Shown: positions 19,128-28,416, counted from the first letter of the stretch. The stretch: DNA of 37,791 nucleotides from Scleroderma bovista (GCA_037178675.1 JAYMGJ010000673.1:1-37791), one strand, 5' to 3'. Program-made: numbers and translations. Notes: generated by a model from the sequence alone, not told the origin.

Positions 19128-19137
19128 ATTTCAGACT
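19128..19137 (+). other. Self-priming primer-binding site
   Basis: ATTTCAGACT, two bases after the 5' LTR, is the exact reverse complement of AGTCTGAAAT at 18887-18896. In Tf1/sushi-type elements the RNA 5' end folds back and primes minus-strand synthesis at such a site. No TGG-type tRNA site is present here. Confidence 0.75.
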
Positions 19138-19195
19138 CGCACTTGTGTGGGTTCACTGTCCCAAACCTCGTACGCATATCCTGTCCAGTTTCCTT

Positions 19196-20642
19196 ATGAC
19201 TATGACCACGCGCTCTCGCGCTCGTACCGCTGCAGCACTTGCTGAGGAAGCAGGTGCAGTAGATGACCTCCACCTATCCGCCGCCCAACAAGCCCTGTCT
19301 AACCGCAGGCAACCTCCGGCTTCTGTAAGCCAATTTAGGAGCTTCACAGCTCGAAGCCCAGTAGTGTCGATGACTCCGCGTCGCGACGCTGCGTCTCAGA
19401 GCCTTCATGGTTCTGCAGACCCTGGTCACCGAGGATCCGTTCCCGGTGACGGCTTCCCCTACCATCGCGACTCCACTCCGGAGTGTCGCGAACCCGGTCG
19501 ATTCCAATGGTTCGGCCCTGAGGATGGTCCCGGAGATGATCCGGACGACCCCGGAGATGGCGACAACGACGACAATGACGACAAGTTTGTCGACGCCCCG
19601 GAAGAGCTAGACCCTGGTCTAGCTGTTTTCCACAATCTAGCCATCGCCGTCAATCGCCTCTCCCGCTCTTCCCGCCGGACCAATGAGTCCTCCTCCTCCC
19701 GTGCCAAAGTCCGTGAACCGGACACCTTCGACGGTACGGACCCCAAAAAGCTCAGGACCTTCTTGGTCCAGTGCGAACTCTGCTTCCAGGATCGAGCCAA
19801 GGCATTCCGCCTTGACAGGGCAAAGGTAACTTTCGCCCAGTCATATCTAAAAGGGATGACCTTAGAATGGTTCGAACCGGACCTCCTGAACTCCGGCGAT
19901 CCGGCTGACCGTCCGCGCTGGATGGATAGCTGGGTCCATTTCGTCGCCGAACTACAGAGTACGTTTGGACCTCATGACCCCATCGCCGATGCCGAGCACC
20001 AGCTCGAACACCTCCGGATGAAGGACACACACCGCGTTATGCGGTATATTGTGGACTTCAACCGACTCGCCTCCCAGGTCCAGGACTACGGAGATGGCGC
20101 GCTCCGCCGCCTGTTCTACTCCGGACTTCCGGATCGTCTGAAAGACGAGATTGCTCGAGTCGGCAAGCCCCTGACTCTCCATGGACTCCGGGCACTATGC
20201 CAGGAGATCGATGCGCGCTACTGGGAGCGCAAAGACGAGGTTGCTCGTACCACAAAGAGTCAGTCCACCTCGTCCCCAGCTAAGACCTCCGACTCCGGAG
20301 GCAACTCACCCAAGTCCGGAAAGGAGAAATCCAAGTCCGGCAACACCTCTAGCTCCGCCACTGCTGGGTCATCCAAAACGACCAGCAACCCATCCTCCTC
20401 CGGTTCCACCAGACCGGACCTCACCAACAAGCTTGGTAAGGATGGAAAGCTCACCGCCGATGAGCGAAAGCGGCGACTAGACAACAACCTCTGCATGTTC
20501 TGCGGAGGGTACCGGTCATTTTGCGGACAACTGTCCCAAAAAGACCAAAAAGGCCAAAGCTCGCGCTGCGGCCATCGCTGCAGAGTCCGGTAAGACGGAC
20601 TCTACTAACTCGGGTGCCAACTCCGAGTCAAAAAAAGAGTAA
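19196..20642 (+). pseudogene. Gypsy gag with a one-base frameshift in the zinc knuckle
   Basis: ATG at 19196 (a second at 19202) opens Gag. The N-terminal 165 residues are disordered and acidic (DDPDDPGDGDNDDNDD). A retrotransposon-gag capsid core follows around residues 185-340 (FDGTDPKKLRTFLVQC, WVHFVAELQSTFGPHD, LRRLFYSGLPDRLKDEI), then a Ser/Thr/Lys-rich linker. As sequenced, the frame ends at 20591-20593 after a garbled Cys segment. Reading in the next frame from 20511 gives an intact CX2CX4HX4C knuckle when joined to CMFCGG, and runs to TAA at 20640-20642. The extra T at 20510 is therefore a probable inactivating insertion or a sequencing error. Gag forms the particle and binds element RNA through the knuckle. 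Confidence 0.85.
20630..20636 (+). promoter_or_regulatory. Probable -1 ribosomal frameshift site (A7)
   Basis: In the gag frame the codons are TCA AAA AAA GAG TAA. A -1 slip on A-AAA-AAA enters the pol frame, open to 24352, one codon before the gag stop. Heptamer, frame and stop position agree with programmed -1 frameshifting. A plain length change in the A-run is the alternative. Confidence 0.5.
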
Positions 20643-23600
20643 GCAGCTCCCGACCCTCCGCACAACCGGTGAGCTGCGTTGACTCCGGAAGTGCACCCAA
20701 GGAGGCCCGCCTCAACGCGTCCGCTCTTTACGATCCTAACTCTCTTATGCCTCATGTTCTCCTTTTGTCTTACGATTTACCAGAACTTTGTGCGCTTGTG
20801 GACTCCGGTTCCACGCACTGTTTTGTAGATACCCAATATGCCCTCGGACACTCTCTCTCCACTTACTCCGTTCCCCCGATTGTACTCCGGCTCTTTGACG
20901 GTACATCGAATTTTGTAATTACTCAAGCCGTCGATCTATCAGTGAAATTCCCTGCATCCGGTGATGTCACCCCTATGACCTTCTACCTCACTCCGTTAGA
21001 CTCTGAATGCTCGATTGTCCTTGGACATAACTGGCTCACCCGCTACAATCCGTTGATTGACTGGGTACTGAGCAGTTTAACTTTCCGGACCCCTGCACCA
21101 AGTTTGCTAGTGCCCCCATCGACCCCCTCTCCGGTTCAGTCCGGTAACCCTGTCTCCGGCCTCTCCGGCCAATCTGACCCCGGCCTCGCGCCATCTGTCG
21201 ACACTCCGGTTTGCACCCCTCCGCACATCTCCCTGATTAACGCAGCCGCATTCGTGCGTGCGTGCAAATTAGAGGGATCTACCAAATACCAACTTCAGCT
21301 GCGTCCCTCCGACTCAGCAAAGGCTCGTTCTTCCTCCGCCTCTACTCCGCCGGACCTGGACATCGTCCCTCCGGAGTATTGCGATTATGCGGATGTGTTC
21401 AGCAAGGCAAAGGCCTCTGAACTTCCCCCGCATTGCGAGTACGATCTGAAGATTGACCTCGAAGAAGGTACCTCTCCACCTCTGGGAACCCTCTACTCAC
21501 TGTCTCCGGTTGAGCTCTCCGCTCTCCGGACCTTCATCGACGAGAATCTTAATACAGGTTTCATCCGTCCTACCGCTTCCTCCCATGCTGCTCCGGTCCT
21601 CTTCGTAAAAAAGAAGGACGGCTCACTCCGCCTCTGCGTTGACTTCCGAGGCCTAAACAAAATCACCAAAAAGGATCGCTATCCACTCCCCCTAATCTCT
21701 GACCTACTAGACTCCCCAAGCCGTGCTAAGATCTACTCGAAGATCGACCTCCGGCACGCGTACCACCTAGTCCGGATTGCTCCGGGCAATGAGTGGAAGA
21801 CCGCCTTCCGTACGCGCTATGGGTCTTACGAGTGGTTAGTAATGCCCTTTGGCCTCACTAACGCCCCTGCAGCCTTCCAGCGCTTTGTCAACACCATCTT
21901 CGCTGACATGCTGGATGTCTGCGTCGTCGTGTACCTCGACGACATCCTCATCTACTCCGAGGATATGGAGTCCCACCAGCAGCACGTCCGGGAAGTGCTC
22001 CGCCGTCTCCGGTTGCATGGCCTCTTCGCCAAACCGGAGAAATGCGAGTTCCACTCGGACTCGGTAGAGTATCTTGGCTACCGCCTATCTCCTGACGGTC
22101 TAACTATGTCTCCGGACAAAATCCAGACCATCTCCGACTGGCCTGAACCTCGAAAGGTAAAGGACATCCAGTCCTTCCTAGGCTTCGCCAATTTCTACCA
22201 CCGGTTTATATTCAATTACTCGGACATCGTGGTCCCTCTTACCCGTCTCACCCGGAAAGACGCTCCTTGGAACATCTCCGAGGACTGTCGACGTTCCTTC
22301 AACGCTCTCAAGCATGCCTTCACCACTGCGCCCATCCTCACCCATTTCATTCCGGATACCCCTATCATCGTGGAAACTGACGCCTCCGACTACGCTGTCG
22401 CTGGCATCTTGTCTATCACCTGCGCCGACGGAGAGATTCGTCTGGTCGCATACTACTCCCGGACCTTGACTGCTCCGGAGTTAAACTACGACACCCACGA
22501 TAAGGAACTACTTGCTATCTTCGAAGCATTCCGGAACTGGCGCCACTACCTTGAAGGTTCCGCCTCTCCTATAGACGTCGTCACGGACCACAAAAACCTC
22601 GAGTACTTCTCCACCTCAAAAGTACTGTCCCGCCGGCAAGCCCGGTGGTCTGAATTTCTCTCTCAATTTAATCTTGTCATTCGTTTCTGCCCCGGAAAAC
22701 TCGGTGCCAAGCCGGACGCTCTCACTAGACGATGGGACGTCTACCCCAAAGAGGGGGATAGTGGTTACGCCCGGGTTAATCCCCAAAATCTTAGGCCGGT
22801 GTTCACTCAAGAACAGCTCTCTAACTCTCTTCGCGCTACTTATCTAGAGTTTCCGGTCCTCCGTGCAGTCGCAATCATGGATGTGGAAACACTCCATAGC
22901 GACATCCTCTCCGCACTACCCTCTGATCCCATTGCCCAGGTCCACCTCGCAGATCCACCGGACTCTCGCTGGTCCACAGACGAGGCTGGATTCCTTCGAC
23001 TAGACGGTCGCATATACGTACCGGACTTGGATGATCTCCGTCTCCGGGTACTCCGGTATCGACACGATCACCCGCTTGCTGGTCACTTTGGGCAAAACCG
23101 GACTCTAGAGCTAATCCGGCGTGAGTATACCTGGCCTGGTCTCCGGACCTTCGTCAAGGATTACATCCAGTCATGTACCTCTTGCGCACGAGCTAAGACA
23201 CCGCGCCATAGACCCTACGGGTTGCTGAAACAGCTCCCTGTACCGGAGAAGCCTTGGAACTCCATCTCAATGGACTTCATAGAGCAACTCCCTTCATCTA
23301 CTGGCTTTACCGCCATCCTGGTCGTGGTAGACAGGCTTTCTAAACAAGCCATTTTCATCCCTACTCATGACACCATCACTAGCCCGGAGCTCGCAAAGCT
23401 CTTTTTACTCCATGTGTTCTCCAAGCACAGTGTTCCTGCCCACGTCACCTCAGATCGCGGTACCGAGTTCGTCTCACACTTCTTCCGGTCACTTGGAAAG
23501 GCCCTTGACATGCGCCTCCACTTCACCTCCGGTTACCACCCGGAGGGCGATGGCCAGACAGAGCGGTCTAACCAGACGCTGGAACAGTACCTCCGGATCT

Positions 23601-24352
23601 ACTGCAACTACCAGCAGGACAACTGGGCGGACTTACTCCCATTGGCGGAGTTTGCATACAACAACGCACCTAGTGCTACCACCGGAGTCTCTCCGTTCTT
23701 CGCTAACAAGGGCTACCACCCTAACATCTCTGTCTACCCAGAACGCGACATGACCTCTGCCAGGGCTCGTGACTACGTAGTCGACCTTGAGTCGCTGCAC
23801 CAATACCTTCGAGAAGAAATGGCCCACGCGCAACTTCGCTACCAGGGTCCGGCTGATGCCAAACGTACTCCGGCACTGGACTTCAAAGTAGGCGATCAAG
23901 TATACGTGAAAGCCAAGTACTTCCGGTCTACTCGACCATCCAAAAAGCTATCGGAAAAGAATCTTGGGCCCTACACTATCATAGCACAAGTAGGCTCTCT
24001 CTCTTTTACGCTACGTCTTCCAGATTCCATGCGCGCCGTTCATCCCGTCTTCCACGTCTCCCAACTCGAACCGGCCACACCCAACACCATACCGGACCGG
24101 ATACAACCTCCTCCGCCACCGGTCGAAGTAGATGGTGAACCGGAGTTCGAGATCTCTGAGATCCTCGACTCCAAGGTCGACCGTCGACGAAAATCGTGCA
24201 AGTTACTCTACTTGGTGCGATGGTCCGGTTACGAAGGAACTGACGAAGAAACGTCATGGCTTCTCGCCACTGAACTTGGCAACGCTACGGAGCTCTTAGA
24301 AGATTACCATGTCTGGTACCCGGACAAACCCGGACCACTTGCGTCCATGTAG
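20630..24352 (+). CDS. Gypsy Pol: protease, reverse transcriptase, RNase H, integrase, chromodomain
   Basis: The frame is open from 20594 to the stop at 24350-24352 with no early ATG, so it is probably made as a Gag-Pol fusion. Counting from codon 20669: aspartic protease DSGST at 45; reverse transcriptase with LRLCVDFRGLNK near 320 and the YLDD active site at 422-425; RNase H with ETDASDYA near 570 and TDHKNLEYF near 635; integrase with an HHCC zinc finger starting near 799 and a catalytic triad D869, D929, E965 (exact 35-residue D-E spacing); a GPYT-type motif near 1100; and a C-terminal chromodomain at about 1157-1217 (YLVRWSGY). The chromodomain typically steers integration to histone-marked heterochromatin. 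No stop or missing catalytic residue is seen, so pol looks functional. Confidence 0.97.
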   Translation, partial: KKRVSSSRPSAQPVSCVDSGSAPKEARLNASALYDPNSLMPHVLLLSYDLPELCALVDSGSTHCFVDTQYALGHSLSTYSVPPIVLRLFDGTSNFVITQAVDLSVKFPASGDVTPMTFYLTPLDSECSIVLGHNWLTRYNPLIDWVLSSLTFRTPAPSLLVPPSTPSPVQSGNPVSGLSGQSDPGLAPSVDTPVCTPPHISLINAAAFVRACKLEGSTKYQLQLRPSDSAKARSSSASTPPDLDIVPPEYCDYADVFSKAKASELPPHCEYDLKIDLEEGTSPPLGTLYSLSPVELSALRTFIDENLNTGFIRPTASSHAAPVLFVKKKDGSLRLCVDFRGLNKITKKDRYPLPLISDLLDSPSRAKIYSKIDLRHAYHLVRIAPGNEWKTAFRTRYGSYEWLVMPFGLTNAPAAFQRFVNTIFADMLDVCVVVYLDDILIYSEDMESHQQHVREVLRRLRLHGLFAKPEKCEFHSDSVEYLGYRLSPDGLTMSPDKIQTISDWPEPRKVKDIQSFLGFANFYHRFIFNYSDIVVPLTRLTRKDAPWNISEDCRRSFNALKHAFTTAPILTHFIPDTPIIVETDASDYAVAGILSITCADGEIRLVAYYSRTLTAPELNYDTHDKELLAIFEAFRNWRHYLEGSASPIDVVTDHKNLEYFSTSKVLSRRQARWSEFLSQFNLVIRFCPGKLGAKPDALTRRWDVYPKEGDSGYARVNPQNLRPVFTQEQLSNSLRATYLEFPVLRAVAIMDVETLHSDILSALPSDPIAQVHLADPPDSRWSTDEAGFLRLDGRIYVPDLDDLRLRVLRYRHDHPLAGHFGQNRTLELIRREYTWPGLRTFVKDYIQSCTSCARAKTPRHRPYGLLKQLPVPEKPWNSISMDFIEQLPSSTGFTAILVVVDRLSKQAIFIPTHDTITSPELAKLFLLHVFSKHSVPAHVTSDRGTEFVSHFFRSLGKALDMRLHFTSGYHPEGDGQTERSNQTLEQYLRIYCNYQQDNWADLLPLAEFAYNNAPSATTGVSPFFANKGYHPNISVYPERDMTSARARDYVVDLESLHQYLREEMAHAQLRYQGPADAKRTPALDFKVGDQVYVKAKYFRSTRPSKKLSEKNLGPYTIIAQVGSLSFTLRLPDSMRAVHPVFHVSQLEPATPNTIPDRIQPPPPPVEVDGEPEFEISEILDSKVDRRRKSCKLLYLVRWSGYEGTDEETSWLLATELGNATELLEDYHVWYPDKPGPLASM

Positions 24353-24525
24353 TATTACTCTCGCCTCCGTTTCCCTTATCTGTTTCCCTTGTCTGTTTCT
24401 CTTATCTGTTTCCCCTGTCTGTTTCACTCTGTAATATCACTCACTCCCAAGTCAAAGTCACTTCTCTTATAAACAAAAGTTAAACTAATTTACATTTTCT
24501 ATTTACAAGGTCCGGTCCGGACCTC
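24353..24525. other. Spacer between pol and the antisense gene
   Basis: This 173-bp stretch holds CTTATCTGTTTCCC/CTTGTCTGTTTCTC repeats at 24375-24425. It is shared downstream sequence for the convergent pol and antisense genes; no clear polyadenylation signal is seen. Confidence 0.4.
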
Positions 24526-25595
24526 TCACTCCGGCACACCATTGCCAGGGTTCTCTTGCTCCTCTTGGAGCCCCTGGACTTCCTTTTCGACCTCCTCCGG
24601 GTCAACCTCCGCTTCGCTGTCCTCCGACTCCTCGTCCTCATCCCAAGGCGCCGTGAAGAAACGGCATTCCTCGAGGAATGTCTCGAGGCCGGCCGTCAAC
24701 CTCTCATTTCCTTTGGCCACCGAGCGGGTGGCATCCGCGACCCGGCGCATCTGACCGGTCATCTCCTCCACTGCTCCGGTCAACCGGTCCAACCGGTCCA
24801 GGAATGGCCCAGGGTCAAACCCGGGTCGTTTCCCAGATGGTCCTGGTACTTCGACAATGTCGTCGTCGTCGACGACCTTCGCAACCATCTTCTTCTTTTT
24901 CCGCTTCTCCCCTCCTCGCGGCGACGCTGCGACCTCCTTCGCCTTGCCCTTCCCTTTGTCCACTACCGGACCCGGACCTCCCACCTCCGGCCACTCGCAC
25001 TGCTCCTTGAGACCGGCGCACTTCATGCACGCGCGCTGCTTGGGCTTTTCAGGGTCCCGCTCGCACTTGGCCTTGTGCTTGGCACAACGAACGCACCTGC
25101 CAGGAAATTAATGAAAAATCGTAGAAGAAGATAAAAAACTGCTTACCGGGCTTCCTCACTCCGGTCACCACTCGGACCTGCCTCCGGCTCCTCCCTCATC
25201 CTCTTCTTCGACGCCTCCTGCGCCATCGCTCTCTGCCTCGCGGCGACCTCTGCAGCCCTCCGTTGCACCTCCACCCTGTCCTTCTCCGCCTGCTCCCGCG
25301 CTTGGCGTTCCGCCTCCTCTCTCGCCTTCCGCTCCGCCTCCGCCTTAGCGCGCTCCGCCTCCTCATGAGCCCTTGCCTCCGCCTCTTCACGCGCTCGTCG
25401 CTCCACCTCTTCCCTGCGTTGTTTCTCCTCTCTCTTGACCTGCTTGCGTCGACGCCTCTCCTTCGTTTTGGCATCGAGGACGGCCGCCTCGTCTTCGCTA
25501 CCGGACTGGAGCTCCGGTGTTGTCGCCTTGGTCCAGTCCTTGGACTCGTCCGCAGAAGGGGCAGTAGGGGTGGTGGATTTGGCAGTGGCAGACAT
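24526..25595 (-). CDS. Antisense accessory gene: coiled-coil protein with Zn2Cys6-type cluster
   Basis: Two exons on the minus strand, 25595-25147 and 25096-24526, join across a 50-bp intron (GTAAGC...CTGGCAG) and give 339 residues. I chose the ATG at 25595 because the longer upstream frame lacks an ATG. Residues 35-140 are a charged Arg/Glu/Ala-rich coiled coil (REEAERQAREQAEKDR). The splice junction opens a cysteine cluster, CVRCAKHKAKC then CMKCAGLKEQC, with spacing C-X2-C-X6-C-X11-C-X2-C-X6-C, as in Gal4-type zinc clusters. A Lys/Gly-rich basic stretch, an acidic DDDDIVEV, a second helical segment (LDRLDRLTGAVEEM) and an acidic tail follow. It lies wholly inside the Gypsy element between pol and the 3' LTR. 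DNA binding is inferred from the pattern; its role for the element is unknown. Confidence 0.75.
25097..25146 (-). other. Intron of the antisense gene
   Basis: GTAAGC donor and CTGGCAG acceptor bound 50 nt. Removing it keeps the frame and completes the first Cys pair. An intron on the strand opposite to the element's RNA would survive retrotransposition, since the genomic RNA carries it in reverse. Confidence 0.75.
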
Positions 25596-25644
25596 GATAA
25601 AATCAGTAACAGGAAACTGGGGGTAAAAGCAAGAACCGGTCTGA

Positions 25645-25651
25645 TCTTTAT
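25645..25651 (-). promoter_or_regulatory. TATA box of the antisense gene
   Basis: TATAAAG on the minus strand lies 50 bp upstream of the predicted ATG and outside the 3' LTR (which starts at 25761), so the antisense gene seems to have its own core promoter. Confidence 0.5.
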
Positions 25652-25747
25652 AGATCCAAAATTCGTACCCAGACAATCACTCCGGACTCCGCATTGTTCT
25701 AAGCGACCACATGACAGCCTCATTGGGGCCTCATGGGTTCGGCCCCT

Positions 25748-25757
25748 AAAAGGGGGA
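25748..25757 (+). other. Polypurine tract
   Basis: AAAAGGGGGA lies three bases before the 3' LTR, the expected place for plus-strand priming. Confidence 0.8.
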
Positions 25758-25760
25758 TAC

Positions 25761-26383
25761 TGTTACGACCATGTCCAACTCCGGACTCTTATCCGGTTAC
25801 TCTGGTCGCATCGCAGCACTACAGCTCAACTCCGGACCTCTGCGCGTTACTCCGGTCCCGGACGCGCACATACTCTTCCGCTAAGTGCGACCCTTTGCAT
25901 TAATCCCTATCCAGTCGTTACTTCACTTCTCCATCAACCCTGTAGTACCGTGAGTTCTCCGTGCTCTGTTTATATCTTCTACCTTGTAGTATTTTCTCCG
26001 GACCTTACTTATTTTCATCGGACCTGACCTAGTCCCAACTCCGGTTATTCCTTGTCCGCCCTTTGGGCTGTTTACTTGTCACCGTAAATACTCGACCCTA
26101 GTTCTCCGTAGTATAAGTACCCTGTACTCCGTCCTGTATACCTCAGTCTGAAATCAACCATAGTCTCTACTCCTGATCTTGCCCGTCTCCGTCTCTGTCT
26201 CCGTCTCCCCTTCTTGACCGGAACCTACGCAAGGGATCAACGCTCGTTGTCCTTAGTCGTTGAATCCAAGCGGTCACCAACTCCGGCCGGACTAATCTCT
26301 TGTCCAGCCCTCTGCTCTCCCCCTTCGTCCGCTTCTGTCCGGACTTGACCGGACCCCCTACCGGAGTAGACCCGGACTTGACA
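25761..26383 (+). repeat. 3' LTR of the Gypsy element
   Basis: 623 bp, identical to the 5' LTR except at four sites (25794, 25933, 26241, 26331). Confidence 0.95.
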
Positions 26384-26388
26384 CCACC
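26384..26388. repeat. 3' target-site duplication of the Gypsy element
   Basis: CCACC, identical to 18498-18502. Confidence 0.85.
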
Positions 26389-27058
26389 CAGGACTGATGA
26401 GGACTAGGCAAAAGCACAGTGTAGGGGGGGTTGGGTGTTGCTGCTGCCTCAGGTGAGGCATGCTTGACCCAGGGACTTCTGGAGGTCTGGCAGAGCTCCC
26501 AAGGACTGGGGAGACTAGAGGAAGTAGGGAGAGTAGAGGTGTTCAGTCACTCCAGGACTGAGATCAAACATATACAGAGGAAAGAGGGAAGTTGCTTATT
26601 AAGCTAAGTACAAGCCTACATAACTAAGGTAAGAGTCCAGTATCAGTACTACCAATTCTACACCTAGAGACAGGACTGTCTCTACAATGGGGAATCCAAG
26701 GGGTGTCTCATGGCTGACCCATACCCATGCCCAGGACATACCCATTACCTGCAGCATAGGTCCAGGTTGCAAGTAGGTAACAACCCAGTGGGTTCAGGTG
26801 GCAGTGCAAGCATTGTTCAAAGTACCCTTGGGTTGCAGGTACACTCCCAAGTGCACATGATATTGGCAGATGCAGATGTAGTCTATAGGGAATTCCATGG
26901 GTCAACCCCTGGGTGTCTAGGGCCCAACCTGCACCCCAACCTGCATGACACCTGCATCCATACACCCAAGGGTGTGGGTCTTTCCCACAGGTGTAAGGGT
27001 GCTGACCTGTGCAGCCAGAGGTTTGCCCAGGGGTTCAACTATAGGGGTAAACTCTGGT
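26389..27058. other. Non-coding stretch with GGACTG and CCTGCA motifs
   Basis: The GGACTG-rich part (to about 26580) continues the tract interrupted by the Gypsy element. Between 26700 and 27010 the motif ACCTGCA/TGCAGGT and CCCAACCTGCA recur. A 116-codon open frame at 26710-27060 follows these motifs and has no recognisable product. Confidence 0.35.
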
Positions 27059-27186
27059 GATGATTTGGTGGTCATGTTCTACACCTTGTAAACACCTGTA
27101 TAGGCCTTTGTACTATTGTATCAACTAGGTAGAGTGCTGAGAACAGCTGAGAACAGCTGCAAACAAAGTGTACAAAGGTTTGGGGG

Positions 27187-27812
27187 TGTCAAGACTGGTT
27201 CTTCACCGACCTGATCTCTACGAGGGGTCTAGGGGTCAGGGGTTGGTCTAGTAGTAAGACTGATGTGCTATGTAGCGTAGTTGCACTTCCTGAATGATAG
27301 GAAGGCTGACCGAAGGTTTATACAGAGAGTCCGAGGGTAAATGGTCAACGACTGAGTACTTGTATGAGGGCAGAGACAGAGAGTACAAAGGGAGAACAGA
27401 GGAGAAGTATCTTATTTGATATTCGAACTGAAGCTACAACAGACCGAGTATCTAAGTATTTATACTGAGTAGAATGGATGAGGCAATGTACGGGAAGACG
27501 GGATTACCAACAAATGACAAGCACAGTCATGCTGCGTGCTGAGTAAGTATGGTAAGTGTGATAACTGGATTACCAATAGGTATCATATTAGTAATGCAAT
27601 GGGACGGGAACATATAGTAACTGGAAACAAGAAAGGAAACATAGTAGATAATTGTACAGAGAGACAGAACAGACAACATGCTCACCGATCAGTGGCGATA
27701 CAGGACAGATAGAGAGAAACAGAAAAGGGAGTACATACAATAAATGGACAGCAAACACGTGGACACAATCAGACAATAGGGTAAAGGGTGATTGGATGTC
27801 ATGGTCGTGTCA
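27187..27812 (-). repeat. Solo Gypsy LTR
   Basis: On the minus strand it starts TGACACGACCATGAC and ends CAGTCTTGACA, close to the intact element's termini (TGTTACGACCATG, GGACTTGACA), and is 626 bp. GGGGG flanks it on both sides (27182-27186 and 27813-27817), a 5-bp target duplication. A TATAAATA box lies near 27459-27465 and CAGTTCGAATATC about 35 bp downstream, comparable with the R starts of the other Gypsy LTRs. No internal sequence remains, as after LTR-LTR recombination. Confidence 0.85.
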
Positions 27813-28177
27813 GGGGGTCACTATAGGGATGGACTCTGCTGATGATTTGATGGTTGTGTTCTGCACCTTGTAAACATGTGTAGCAGCCTTTATACTATTG
27901 TACCAACTATGTAGAGTGTGGGGAACAGCTGCAAACAGCTGCAAACAAAGTGTACAGCATGTACAAAGATTTGCAGGTTGACTATAGTAGGGTATACTCT
28001 GCTGATGATTTGATGGTTGTGTTCTGCACCTTGTAAACATGTGTAACAGCCTTTATACTGTTGTACAAACTATGTATAGTGTGGGGAACAGCTGCAAACA
28101 GCTGCAAACAAAGTGTACAAAGGTTTTCATGTTTACTATAGGGTATACTCTGTTGATGATTTGATGGTTGTGTTCTG

Positions 28178-28416
28178 TGTTGAAAGACCTACTTCATCAC
28201 TACCATTCTCTAGGCTTACTGTTAGTTTCCTTATTTGTGCAATGAGTATCCTTATGTAAGCACAGAGGATTTTTCATCCACTTGAGGACTCTTTTCACCT
28301 CAGTATTCCACACCAGACACTGAGGTAAGACATCTAGTCACACTTTCATTTACTTAGTACTAACTTACTTAGTTTGCCTCTGAGCTAGTTCCCTGTGCAT
28401 GAGCCATCTGACAAAA
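28178..28416. mobile_element. 239-bp insertion with TTCTG duplication
   Basis: The insert begins TGTTGAAAGACC and ends CTGACAAAA, flanked by TTCTG (28173-28177 and 28417-28421). Removing it and one TTCTG restores an intact repeat unit. No clear terminal inverted repeat is seen. A small solo LTR or another short non-autonomous element are both possible. Confidence 0.6.

Larger units (their letters stand above)
18503..26383 (+). mobile_element. Complete Ty3/Gypsy chromovirus LTR retrotransposon
   Basis: The 7,881-bp element has 623-bp LTRs (18503-19125 and 25761-26383) with TGTTACG...TTGACA ends, a 5-bp CCACC target duplication, a self-complementary primer site, gag, pol with chromodomain, a polypurine tract and an antisense accessory gene. 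The LTRs differ at four positions by direct comparison, so insertion is recent on an evolutionary scale. The body is strikingly rich in CCGG (13 in one LTR; 18 in 21061-22060), unlike its flanks. A one-base insertion in gag probably makes this copy non-autonomous now. The domain order protease, RT, RNase H, integrase, chromodomain places it in the chromoviruses. Confidence 0.97.

Noticed and set aside
24556..25134. 192-codon plus-strand frame between pol and the 3' LTR
   Set aside because: It is the complement of the antisense gene, whose splice sites, TATA box and cysteine pattern make the minus strand the better choice.
26710..27060. 116-codon plus-strand frame
   Set aside because: It follows CCTGCA-type repeats, lacks motifs, and ends at the start of the tandem array.
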